Source of the DNA: Fen-1038 sp042408355
GTDB lineage: Bacteria > Chloroflexota > Anaerolineae > Anaerolineales > Villigracilaceae
Direction of reading: 5' to 3'
NCBI GenBank assembly: GCA_042408355.1
Contig: JBHORD010000108.1
Span: 1-21,062 of the forward strand
Length of the DNA stretch: 21,062 nt
Shown here: in pieces, positions 6,561 through 13,655 of the stretch
How positions within the stretch are numbered: the stretch's first letter is position 1
Layout: each line of letters begins with the position of its first letter
Made by a program: the position numbers and the translations under genes
The notes under the pieces: generated by a model
What the model was told of the DNA's origin: nothing
Database searches by the model: none
The model's input: only the letters and a program-made list of their open reading frames with translations

Positions 6561-8351
6561 GTGAAGAAACTTGTTTTCATCATTGTTCTTTTGTTGACTG
6601 CCTGTCTGCCTTTGGAAGACGGCGCGCCGCAGGCGGTGATGACGCCCGATGTTCCACAGCCAATTATTCGATCAACGCCAACTGCTACTTCCACGCCGAT
6701 GCCTGCCGCGTTGTGGGTCAGTCCGGCAGTGCCGGATCCGCTTCGTCAGGCCGCGCAAGGCTGGGGAATTCCAATTGTTTCAAATTCATCGTTGGCGTCC
6801 ATCAAGTTCGATGTTGCTTCGCCGTCAACAGCCAATGGTCAACAAGCTGTTTGGATTTACGCGCTCGTCGCCCCATTCCCAACCGTAACCGACGGCGTGA
6901 CTCTGGGTGATATAAAGTCCGCATGGCATGGATCATCTTCGGGAGCGTTCGCCGGTCGTCCGTTATGGATGGCGGAATCCACTCTGGCGGCATTCACCGC
7001 CCTTTGGGGCGTGCCCGCTGACGGGTCCGTGAAAATTGCGCCCGCCGATCAATTAATTGATGACGCCTGGAAGAATCTTCCATCGTGGGGGATCGTTCCA
7101 TTCGAATCGCTCGATCCCAAATGGAAAGTCTTGACCGTTGACGGCCAATCGCCGATTCGCAAAGATTTCGACGCCAGCAAATATCCGCTGCAAATCGCGT
7201 TTGCTTTGCAAGCCGTCCAACCTTCAAACCTTCCAACCTTCAACTTCCCAAACCCTCCAACCTTCAAACTTCCTCAATCCAATCGCGACCCGTCTAAATT
7301 AACCACCATCATCATGACCGGCACGACATCGCTGGTGAATGCGATTGCGTATCAAATGGAAGTCAAAGGCATAGATTATCCCGCGCAGGATATCGGCGGC
7401 ATACTTCGTCAGGCCGACATCGTTCACGTCAGCAACAAGACTTCCTTCGCGCCGAATTGCCCGGCTCCCAATCCCGATGACCGCTGGCCGCGCTGTAGCG
7501 ACCCGAAATATATTCAATTGTTTCTCGATAACAACATCAATGTCGTTGAGTTGACCGGACCGCACATCCTGGATGACGGCGTCAATCCGTTTCTATTTAC
7601 GCTGAATCTTTATAAGCAAAATAATATTCAATATTACGGCGGCGGAGCGAATCTGGATGAAGCGCGCCGGGCGTTGTTGATTACGAATCATGGCAACAAA
7701 ATCGCGTTCATCGGCTGCAATGCCGGCGAGCCGCCTCAGCCGCTTGCAACAGCCGATACGCCGGGCGCGAATCCGTGCGATTACAAACAACTTGCCGCGG
7801 AGATCGGTCAGGCGCGCGCACAAGGTTACCTGCCGATTGTCACGTTCCAGTACAAGGAAGGTTTCTCGCCGCAAGTCATGCCGTGGCAATTAAATGATTT
7901 TCGCCAGGCCGTTGACGGCGGCGCGGTGATCGTCAGCGGAAGCCAATCACATGTTCCGCTTCAAATGGAATTCTATAAAGACGCGTTCATTCATTACGGC
8001 CTGGGAAATTTCTTTTACGATCAAATGGGCAACCAGCCGCCCGATCCGACCCGTCCTTACATTCCGCCTCTGCCTGCCCAGCGCTGGGAATTCATTGACC
8101 GCCATGTGATTTACGACAATCGTTACATCAGCACTGAATTATTGACTGCCATGCTGGAAGATTATGCCCGTCCGCGCCCGATGACCCCCGATGAGCGCGC
8201 CGCGTTTTTAACCGCGTACTTTGGTTACAGCGGATGGATTCCGCTCATCCCGACACCCGCGCCGGAGCAGACTCCGACGTTGTACCCTCTGCTGAATTTC
8301 AGCCCGCTCCCGACTCACACGCCCATGCCGCGTCTCACGCCGGCGCCGTAA
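6561..8351 (+). CDS. CapA-family lipoprotein with extra N-terminal domain
   Basis: A 596-residue predicted lipoprotein starting at GTG, with lipobox LLTAC (Cys15) and a Thr/Pro-rich linker. Residues about 45-215 form a separate domain whose tail (LPSWGIVPFESLDPKWKVL and following) resembles periplasmic substrate-binding-like folds; this is tentative. A Pro/Asn/Phe linker (about 219-238) is encoded by a simple repeat. From about residue 247 (TTIIMTGTTSL) it matches the CapA/PGA_cap metallophosphoesterase-like family of poly-gamma-glutamate capsule proteins: PHILDDG stands where CapA has NNHALDYG, then YYGGGANLDEAR, and near the end GSQSHVPLQMEFY with YGLGNFFYD. The altered NNH motif makes catalytic activity doubtful. 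Extracytoplasmic and envelope-associated by inference. It converges on the fabL-like gene with one base between stops. Confidence 0.8.
   Translation: MKKLVFIIVLLLTACLPLEDGAPQAVMTPDVPQPIIRSTPTATSTPMPAALWVSPAVPDPLRQAAQGWGIPIVSNSSLASIKFDVASPSTANGQQAVWIYALVAPFPTVTDGVTLGDIKSAWHGSSSGAFAGRPLWMAESTLAAFTALWGVPADGSVKIAPADQLIDDAWKNLPSWGIVPFESLDPKWKVLTVDGQSPIRKDFDASKYPLQIAFALQAVQPSNLPTFNFPNPPTFKLPQSNRDPSKLTTIIMTGTTSLVNAIAYQMEVKGIDYPAQDIGGILRQADIVHVSNKTSFAPNCPAPNPDDRWPRCSDPKYIQLFLDNNINVVELTGPHILDDGVNPFLFTLNLYKQNNIQYYGGGANLDEARRALLITNHGNKIAFIGCNAGEPPQPLATADTPGANPCDYKQLAAEIGQARAQGYLPIVTFQYKEGFSPQVMPWQLNDFRQAVDGGAVIVSGSQSHVPLQMEFYKDAFIHYGLGNFFYDQMGNQPPDPTRPYIPPLPAQRWEFIDRHVIYDNRYISTELLTAMLEDYARPRPMTPDERAAFLTAYFGYSGWIPLIPTPAPEQTPTLYPLLNFSPLPTHTPMPRLTPAP
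7215..7275 (+). repeat. CCAACCTTCAAA-type simple repeat inside a gene
   Basis: Irregular tandem copies of words such as CCAACCTTC, CAAACCTTC and CAACTTCC fill about 60 bases of the CapA-family gene in frame, encoding a Pro/Asn/Phe/Thr linker. Composition differs sharply from the GC-rich codons on either side. The repeat remains open in frame and sits exactly at the domain boundary. Confidence 0.6.
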
Positions 8352-8352
8352 T

Positions 8353-9132
8353 TCATCGCGCAATCGTCAGCGTATATCCGCCGTCCACATGAATGGTTTG
8401 TCCAACGATCATCTTCGCGGCGGGCGAACATAAAAAGGCAACGACTCCTGCCACATCTTCCGGCGAGACCAATTTACCAGCAGGAACCTGCTCGATAAAT
8501 TTCTGTAGAATATTTTCCTTGCTTTTCATCGCCGTGAAATGGGCGAGGGCGTCCGTCTCGACCACGCCCGGCGACACCGCGTTGACGATGATATTCTTCG
8601 GCGCCAACTCCACGCCGAGATAACGCGTCAAGGCTTCGAGTGCGGCTTTGCTCGCGCCGGTCACGACATAATCCGGCAAGACGCGCGCCGCGCCTGCGCT
8701 CGAAATGCTGACGACGAATCCGCCGCCGCGTTTTTCCATCAATGGCACGACGCGTTGCGCGGCGAACAACAGGGCGCGGGCATTGATGTTCATCGTCCAG
8801 TCCCAGCCCTTGGGCCTTTGTTCCATTGCAGGGCGGTTGAAACCTGACGCGGCGTTATGAACAAAAATATCCAGCGCGCCGAATTCCTTTTCGACTTCAT
8901 CGAACAAACGATTTAAATCGTCCAGATCGCCCACGTCCGCTTTGACGAGCAGGGCGCGGCGTCCCAGGTTTTTAATCTGGCGTGCGGTTTCTTCCGCCGT
9001 TCCGCGGTTGCGAAAAAAATTGACAACTATGTCTGCGCCGCGTTCGGCAAAATGCAAAGCGATGGCGCGTCCGATGCCGCGTCCTGAGCCGGTGACCAAA
9101 GCGACTTTGTTTTGAAAAGTATTTTCCATCAT
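8353..9132 (-). CDS. fabL: FabL-type enoyl-ACP reductase (SDR family)
   Basis: A 259-residue short-chain dehydrogenase: glycine-rich NAD(P)-binding TGSGRGIG (14-21), NAASG (93-97) and a catalytic Tyr155/Lys162 pair spaced as Y-x6-K. The Y-x6-K spacing is diagnostic of enoyl-ACP reductases (FabI/FabL) against Y-x3-K in ordinary SDRs. The stretch SKAALEALTRYLGVELAPK, then IIVNAVSPGVVETDAL and GQTIHVDGG, closely resembles Bacillus subtilis FabL. The predicted role is the last reduction of fatty-acid elongation, enoyl-ACP to acyl-ACP, in the cytoplasm. Two adjacent ATGs (9132, 9129) are possible starts; an upstream TTG at 9156 is unlikely. It is third in a minus-strand unit, 33 bases after the zinc-ribbon gene. 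Confidence 0.8.
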   Translation of the reverse strand: MMENTFQNKVALVTGSGRGIGRAIALHFAERGADIVVNFFRNRGTAEETARQIKNLGRRALLVKADVGDLDDLNRLFDEVEKEFGALDIFVHNAASGFNRPAMEQRPKGWDWTMNINARALLFAAQRVVPLMEKRGGGFVVSISSAGAARVLPDYVVTGASKAALEALTRYLGVELAPKNIIVNAVSPGVVETDALAHFTAMKSKENILQKFIEQVPAGKLVSPEDVAGVVAFLCSPAAKMIVGQTIHVDGGYTLTIAR

Positions 9133-9140
9133 TCCCGGCT

Positions 9141-9160
9141 TCCGAATATCGAACAACGAA
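9141..9160. repeat. CGAATATCGAA-type short tract
   Basis: The gap between the zinc-ribbon gene and the fabL-like gene contains CGAATATCGAACAACGAA. It shares words with the two AT-rich tracts at 9811-9850 and 14726-14771, suggesting one family of intergenic simple sequence. Confidence 0.35.
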
Positions 9161-9165
9161 TCCCG

Positions 9166-9363
9166 TCAATCAAAATAAATATTCAAATCCGAACAATCAA
9201 ACCGGTTCCCGCAGTTTGGACAGATCACTTTGCAATTCTTCTCGAACATCTCAAATCCACAGCGGTCGCAAATAAACGTCTGCTTTTTATTTTGTGTCTT
9301 ACTCTTTGCGCCTTGCGGATGGTTCGTTGCGATTTGCGCTTTTCGTTTTACATCATCGCTCAT
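9166..9363 (-). CDS. Small zinc-ribbon protein (65 aa)
   Basis: A 65-residue protein with a Lys/Gln-rich N-terminus and a C-terminal zinc-binding half: CDRC (about 32-35) and CPNC (48-51), with further Cys at about 44 and 57. This is a rubredoxin/zinc-ribbon-like knuckle pair. It starts inside the end of the DUF309 gene (ATG at 9363, 11-base overlap in another frame), so translational coupling is likely, which supports it being a real gene despite its size. I recognise no named family. A nucleic-acid or protein-binding adaptor role is plausible but unproven. Confidence 0.72.
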   Translation of the reverse strand: MSDDVKRKAQIATNHPQGAKSKTQNKKQTFICDRCGFEMFEKNCKVICPNCGNRFDCSDLNIYFD

Positions 9364-9751
9364 CTTCGTTATCCTTCCAGACCACCGGCTTCAGCAACGC
9401 TCTGTTGAATTCCGCGATGCGATTTTCGCCCAGCCGCCTGACTTCCTCGATGGCCGCCTCCAAATCTCTTCGTAATTGTCCCACTGCCACGCCTCGGCAC
9501 GTCTCCGGCCAGCCTCGAAGCCGCCGCATTGACCGTCCATAAACTTTGAGCGCGCCGGCGTAATTTCCGCGCGTGATGTGCAAATACGTCACGCCCGCCT
9601 GCAAAATTCCCTGATACAACTCGCGGATTTTACCTTTTTCATCTTTCCATGCCGTCTCCAGCTCTTCATGCGCCTCGAAATATTTTCCCTCGTTGAAGAG
9701 GATCAACCCTTCACGCGCATGCGGATGAAGCTTGCCGTCACAGCTGGTCAT
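9353..9751 (-). CDS. DUF309 domain protein
   Basis: A 132-residue, helical, cytoplasmic protein with the DUF309 signature FNEGKYFEAHEELETAW (residues about 19-35) followed by YQGILQAGVTYLHITRGN (about 46-63) and a Leu/Arg-rich helix. The EAHE and H...RGN positions are the conserved core of this uncharacterised family, found in many bacteria, archaea and plastids. It is the first gene of the minus-strand unit with the zinc ribbon and the fabL-like gene. Its start lies 7 nt after a TATACT box, so the mRNA is probably leaderless. Function is unknown; the operon link to lipid synthesis is only contextual. Confidence 0.85.
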   Translation of the reverse strand: MTSCDGKLHPHAREGLILFNEGKYFEAHEELETAWKDEKGKIRELYQGILQAGVTYLHITRGNYAGALKVYGRSMRRLRGWPETCRGVAVGQLRRDLEAAIEEVRRLGENRIAEFNRALLKPVVWKDNEDER

Positions 9752-9758
9752 TGGCGGC

Positions 9759-9764
9759 AGTATA
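9759..9764 (-). promoter_or_regulatory. -10 TATACT, leaderless-type start
   Basis: TATACT on the minus strand ends 7 nt before the DUF309 start codon at 9751. The intervening bases have no Shine-Dalgarno. It would drive the DUF309, zinc-ribbon and fabL-like unit. Confidence 0.55.
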
Positions 9765-9810
9765 ACACGGCAGGGGCGATACTCGATAACGGGAATTTGA
9801 TCTTCGGCGC

Positions 9811-9855
9811 TCGAATAACAAATGCCGAATTACGAATATCGAATTACGAGTGTCG
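9811..9855. repeat. CGAATTACGAATATCGAA-type tract
   Basis: In the 135-base divergent gap before the MoxR operon, about 45 bases consist of repeated CGAAT, TACGAAT and ATCGAATTACGA words. The tract ends about 20 bases before the operon's -10-like box. A closely related tract occurs at 14726-14771. Confidence 0.5.
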
Positions 9856-9871
9856 TTTTTTCTACGAGTGG

Positions 9872-9877
9872 TAAAAT
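9872..9877 (+). promoter_or_regulatory. -10-like TAAAAT, leaderless-type start of MoxR operon
   Basis: TAAAAT ends 9 nt before the ATG at 9887, with no Shine-Dalgarno between them. It is the only promoter-like element seen upstream of the five-gene operon and no -35 is evident. Confidence 0.5.
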
Positions 9878-9886
9878 TTTGTCACG

Positions 9887-10760
9887 ATGAACCGCAGGCG
9901 CTGGCTTTTGTTGGTTTCATTCCTGGCCTTGATCGCGCTGGCGGCGCTTGCCTCCAGCCTGCATGATGTTAATTTTCAGCCGGGCAGACGCCTGCCGGCG
10001 CTGTTTTCCGCTGACAGCGCCGGTCTTGCCAATCCTGCGGCGCTCCTCGAGCAAATTTCCGACATCCCTCTCTGGAAGATTATCGCTTTCTGGGCTGTTT
10101 GCCTCATCAATATTTTCATTTTCCTTTACTTGCTGCCGCCGGAAATCCGCAGACGGTTGATTCGACAGATCGTCCGCTTTGCGGTCGGCATCCTGCTCTT
10201 GTTTCTAATTTTTCATTATCACTTGATTCAATTGCCGGGCCTCAACTTGAATGCGGCGGGGCAGACCGGCGCGCAAAGCGCGTTGCCCGATGCAGGCGTG
10301 GGTCAAACGTCCTTCCAGCCGCCGCAAATTCAGCCGTGGCTCATATACCTTTTCAGCTTCGCTGTTTCGCTTTTGCTTCTTGTTTTGGCCGGGGCGGCTT
10401 ATCGTCAATGGACGCGCCTGCGCTCGCGGCGCTTTTCTCATCTGGATGAAATTGCCGCTATCGCGCGGTCTTCGCTCAACGAGCTGGCTGGGGGCCATGC
10501 CTGGGACAATGTTGTTATTCAGGCGTATGTGCGCATGAGCGAAGTGGTGGGAGTCAAACGCGGACTGCGCCGAGGCGATGACGCCGCGCGAATTTGCCGA
10601 ACGATTGGAACGTTCCGGCTTGCCGCATCAGGCGGTGAAACGATTGACGAATTTGTTCGAGTCGGCACGGTATGGTTCACATTCTTTGAACCAGCCGGAT
10701 ATCAACGAGGCGCTGGCCTGCCTGAATTCCATCCTGCAGGCATGCGGGGAGACGCCATGA
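9887..10760 (+). CDS. DUF4129 membrane protein, broken by a frameshift
   Basis: Residues 1-225 read in one frame: an N-terminal hydrophobic anchor, further membrane segments near residues 65-85 and 92-112, a Gln/Pro-rich loop, another helix near 145-170, then a cytosolic domain (AYVRMSEVVGVKRGLRR). At about 10562-10578 the homologous sequence jumps to the next frame: TPREFAERLERSGLP, LTNLFESARYG and a terminal helix ending at TGA 10758-10760. Together these form a normal DUF4129 C-terminal domain. Corrected length is about 286 residues. Uncorrected, the frame reads through 65 meaningless residues into the next gene, giving an apparent 482-residue fusion. It is the first gene of the operon. 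A sequencing indel, a real mutation or programmed shifting are all possible. Confidence 0.78.
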
Positions 10761-11335
10761 TAAAACTTCGCGGGAGCTTATTGATCGGCGCATTATCCCT
10801 CTCGTTGATTATGGCTTTTTTACTGCGCGATGTCGTTTACAGAATCGTTGTTGTGCCGCTGGCTTATTTGTGGTTTGTGATCAAATTTTATTATTCCGTG
10901 ATTCCCCAGCTCCTTCTCTGGGTTGTTTTATTGATCGGCGTCTTTATGGCCTTGCTGTCGAGTCTCGCGCCGCCGGCGCCTTCCATCAGGCGCGGAAATC
11001 GAAAACGGGAACGTTATTCATGGCCGATTGGATCGCTGGCAATCTGGTTGATCAAATCGCGCAATGGAAATTATTTCAAATGGCAGGTTGCCCATCGCTT
11101 GGGCAGAATCGCGCGCGGGCTGAACGAATTGTCTGCGGCACAGCGCCGCTTCGAGGTCCGGAATGAGGCGGTGGAAAAATATCTCGACGCCGGATTAAAT
11201 ACGTCGTTCATGGATTATCCTCGTCCGTCGAATCCGCTCCGGCGTCCCGCGCCGACGGTTCTGGATTTGGATCCAAAAGAAGCGGTGGATTATCTTGAAG
11301 CGCTAATGGAGAATCATCGTGACAGACATCCGTGA
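10757..11335 (+). CDS. Small membrane protein of the MoxR operon
   Basis: A 192-residue protein with about two to three N-terminal hydrophobic segments (residues roughly 5-22, 27-45 and 48-68), a basic stretch (RRGNRKRERY), and a soluble C-terminal half with helical, charged sequence. The start is set by ATGA overlap with the corrected stop of the DUF4129 gene and by a GGGGAG Shine-Dalgarno (10746-10751) 5 nt before the ATG. Its tail overlaps the MoxR start by 17 bases. No family is recognised. Its position suggests a membrane partner of the AAA ATPase. Automatic annotation may fuse it wrongly to the preceding gene, because a frameshift puts both in one frame. Confidence 0.72.
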   Translation: MIKLRGSLLIGALSLSLIMAFLLRDVVYRIVVVPLAYLWFVIKFYYSVIPQLLLWVVLLIGVFMALLSSLAPPAPSIRRGNRKRERYSWPIGSLAIWLIKSRNGNYFKWQVAHRLGRIARGLNELSAAQRRFEVRNEAVEKYLDAGLNTSFMDYPRPSNPLRRPAPTVLDLDPKEAVDYLEALMENHRDRHP

Positions 11336-12272
11336 AGTTGGCGAACTGGGCAAAAAGGTGATGGATGAAGTGGGGCGCGCGGTTGTGGGCAAACGCAGTC
11401 TGCTCGAAATGGTGATGGCCGCTGTGCTGGCGGGCGGACATGTTTTGTTCGAAGACTTTCCAGGCCTCGGCAAGACTTTGATTGCGCGCAGTTTTGCCAC
11501 GGCTCTGGGCCTGGACTTCAAGCGGATTCAATTTACTCCCGACCTTTTGCCCGGCGACATCACCGGCGGTTATATTTTCAATCGCAATAAGAATAAATTT
11601 GAGATGCGCAAGGGGCCCGTATTTGCAAACATTCTGCTTGCGGATGAAATCAACCGCGCTTCGCCAAAGACGCAATCGGCTTTGCTGGAAGCGATGCAGG
11701 AACGGCAAGTGACGCTCGAAGGCGAAACGCTGGCTCTGCCCGATCCATTCATCGTACTGGCGACTCAAAATCCGATTGAATATGAAGGGACGTTTCCACT
11801 GCCCGAAGCCCAGCTTGACCGCTTCATGGTGAAGTTATCCGTCGGTTATCCAAACATGGATGAAGAAAAGGAAATTCTGCGCCGGCGCCGCGAGCGGATG
11901 CAAGATGAAGTGCCGCTTCGACAAATTTTGAAGCCGGAGCAGTTGCTTGCCCTGCGCGAAGCGGTCGAAACGATTCATGTGAATGCGGATATCGAAGGTT
12001 ACATCGCGGCGGTGGTGCATGCCACGCGGCAGGATCGCCGCGTATCGGTCGGATCGTCGCCGCGCGGATCGCTGGCCTTTCTAAAGATGGCGCGCGCCAA
12101 CGCCGCCCTGGACGGCCGCGATTATGTCATTCCGGATGACGTCAAGCGATTTGCCGCGCCGGTCCTGAGTCACCGTTTGATTCTTCAACCGGAGTATTGG
12201 ATGTCACAATCGGTGGCGGGCGATGTCATCCGCGATGTGATCGAAAAGACCCCCGTGCCGGTGATTTCGTAA
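11319..12272 (+). CDS. MoxR-family AAA+ ATPase
   Basis: A 317-residue AAA+ ATPase of the MoxR family: Walker A in FEDFPGLGKT (44-53), Walker B LLADE (106-110) followed by INRASPKTQSALLEAMQE, sensor-1 LATQN (148-151 region), and the arginine-finger region LPEAQLDRF (161-169). A C-terminal AAA lid carries SVGSSPRG and YVIPDDVK. MoxR proteins act as chaperones that assemble or activate partner complexes, often with DUF58 or von Willebrand A proteins encoded next to them, as here. The start is GTG 11319, supported by GGAG 7 nt upstream; it overlaps the preceding gene by 17 bases. Cytoplasmic. Confidence 0.94.
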   Translation: MTDIREVGELGKKVMDEVGRAVVGKRSLLEMVMAAVLAGGHVLFEDFPGLGKTLIARSFATALGLDFKRIQFTPDLLPGDITGGYIFNRNKNKFEMRKGPVFANILLADEINRASPKTQSALLEAMQERQVTLEGETLALPDPFIVLATQNPIEYEGTFPLPEAQLDRFMVKLSVGYPNMDEEKEILRRRRERMQDEVPLRQILKPEQLLALREAVETIHVNADIEGYIAAVVHATRQDRRVSVGSSPRGSLAFLKMARANAALDGRDYVIPDDVKRFAAPVLSHRLILQPEYWMSQSVAGDVIRDVIEKTPVPVIS

Positions 12273-12380
12273 AACTTTCTGGAATGCCCCGAAGGTTCTC
12301 TTTTCCGTCAATTGCGGAAGAGCCTGAACGATAAAATCTTTAGGACGATGCGTAATCTCCGTTCTTAACCTTTTCTTTTT
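12273..12380 (+). other. Intergenic hairpin, -10-like box and six-codon ORF
   Basis: The only sizeable gap in the MoxR operon. CTTTTCCG (12300-12307) pairs with CGGAAGAG (12315-12322) around a 7-base loop, allowing one G-T pair, but no T-tract follows. Then TAAAAT (12332-12337) precedes an ATG by 10 nt, opening a six-codon frame (12348-12368, stop TAA). The DUF58 start follows 12 nt later after a pyrimidine-rich stretch without Shine-Dalgarno. This could be an internal promoter with a leader peptide, but each part is weak. Confidence 0.35.
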
Positions 12381-13655
12381 ATGTCTCGCGCCTGGTTTCT
12401 TGGCTTCTTGATTTTGATCTTACTGTTTGCGGGGCTGGTCGTGTTGCGCGGCGCGCTGGTCGCATTGACAATCCCGTTATTGCTTTATTTGCTGTATGGG
12501 TTGTGGTTCAGCCCGAATGAAATCAAACTCGAAGTACGGCGCGAACTGAGCGCGGAACGCGTCGCGCCGCAGACGCCGGTCAGAGTGACTGTGACCGTCA
12601 CGAATCGCGGCGCGCTGCTGGAAGAATTGATGCTGGAGGATGTCATTTCGCCCGCATTGAATGTGGTGGATGGGAGCAACCGCCATCTGATCTCTTTGGA
12701 AAAAAATAAAAGCTTTACTTTCGAGTACACCGTGCGCGGGCCGCGCGGCGGATTCCCGCTGGAGACTGTTCGCGCCGAAGCGGGCGATCATCTTGGGCTT
12801 CTGCGGCTGGCGCAGAATATCCGCACGTTTGGGCAATTGTTTGTATTTCCAGACGCGGCGCGGCTCAAACAGATTCCAATCCGGCCGCGTCGAACGCGCG
12901 TTTATGCCGGAACGATTCCGGCGCGCATCGGCGGCGCGGGCGTGGAATTTTTCGGCGTGCGCGATTATCAGGAAGGCGATTCGCCGCGCCAGATCAATTG
13001 GCATGTCAGCGCGCGCGCCGTGGAAGGCCTGTATTCCAATGAATTTCAGCGGGAACGCGCCGCTGATGTCGGCATTGTTTTGGACGGCCGCGAGCGGACG
13101 AATCTGTTTGCGGGCGGGCGCTCTCTTTTCGAGCATTCTGTTATGGCGGCGGCTTCGCTTGCCGACGCGTTTCTCTCGCAAGGCAACCGCGTTGGCTTGC
13201 TGGTATACAGCAATTATCTGCAATGGACGTTCCCCGGCTATGGCAAGTTACAGCGCGAGCGCATTCTGTACGCGCTGGCGCACGCCGCGCCGGGCGCGAG
13301 TCAGGTCTTCGACGGTTTGCAATTTTTGCCGGCGCGCATGTTCCCGCCCGAATCGCAAATCATTTTGATCAGTCCGCTGGTTGAAGATGACTATTCCACG
13401 CTGGTTCAATTGCGGGCGCGAGGATACCAGATTCTGGCGGTGTGTCCCAACGCGGCGGCGTTTGAAGAACGGCATTTGCCGCGTCAGCCCGAGGTTCAGC
13501 TGGCGGCGAGAATCGTCCGCATGGAACGCGCTCTGTTGCTCATGCGAATTCAACGCGCCGGCGTGCAAGTGATGGATTGGGACGTTGCTCAACCTTTCGA
13601 TCAGGCGGCGCGGCATGCTTTCGCGCGGCAAATCCAGGCCGGGAGCAGACGATGA
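12381..13655 (+). CDS. DUF58 domain protein, MoxR partner
   Basis: A 424-residue protein with two N-terminal membrane helices (about 5-22 and 24-43), a beta-rich region (about 48-130) and the DUF58 core FGVRDYQEGDSPRQINWHVS (191-210), followed by a von Willebrand A-like fold. The MIDAS motif DxSxS appears as DGRER from Asp235, so metal binding by the canonical motif is probably lost. DUF58 proteins are the usual neighbours and presumed clients or adaptors of MoxR ATPases, and the membrane anchors would hold the module at the inner face of the membrane. Upstream of the ATG there is only a T/C-rich stretch. It overlaps the next gene by 4 bases (ATGA). Confidence 0.9.
   Translation: MSRAWFLGFLILILLFAGLVVLRGALVALTIPLLLYLLYGLWFSPNEIKLEVRRELSAERVAPQTPVRVTVTVTNRGALLEELMLEDVISPALNVVDGSNRHLISLEKNKSFTFEYTVRGPRGGFPLETVRAEAGDHLGLLRLAQNIRTFGQLFVFPDAARLKQIPIRPRRTRVYAGTIPARIGGAGVEFFGVRDYQEGDSPRQINWHVSARAVEGLYSNEFQRERAADVGIVLDGRERTNLFAGGRSLFEHSVMAAASLADAFLSQGNRVGLLVYSNYLQWTFPGYGKLQRERILYALAHAAPGASQVFDGLQFLPARMFPPESQIILISPLVEDDYSTLVQLRARGYQILAVCPNAAAFEERHLPRQPEVQLAARIVRMERALLLMRIQRAGVQVMDWDVAQPFDQAARHAFARQIQAGSRR

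Noticed and set aside
7215..7275. CRISPR-like array
   Set aside because: Words are short and irregular, there are no unique spacers of constant length, and the tract is in frame within a gene.
9811..9855. IS element end or attachment site
   Set aside because: No transposase, no target-site duplication and no terminal inverted repeat pair; it behaves as simple sequence.
9887..11335. A single 482-residue protein
   Set aside because: The middle 65 residues match nothing, while the alternative frame holds a good DUF4129 C-terminus and the downstream half has its own Shine-Dalgarno and ATG.
12477..13223. 248-codon minus-strand frame opposite the DUF58 gene
   Set aside because: Fully covered by the DUF58 gene; no recognisable domain and no start context.
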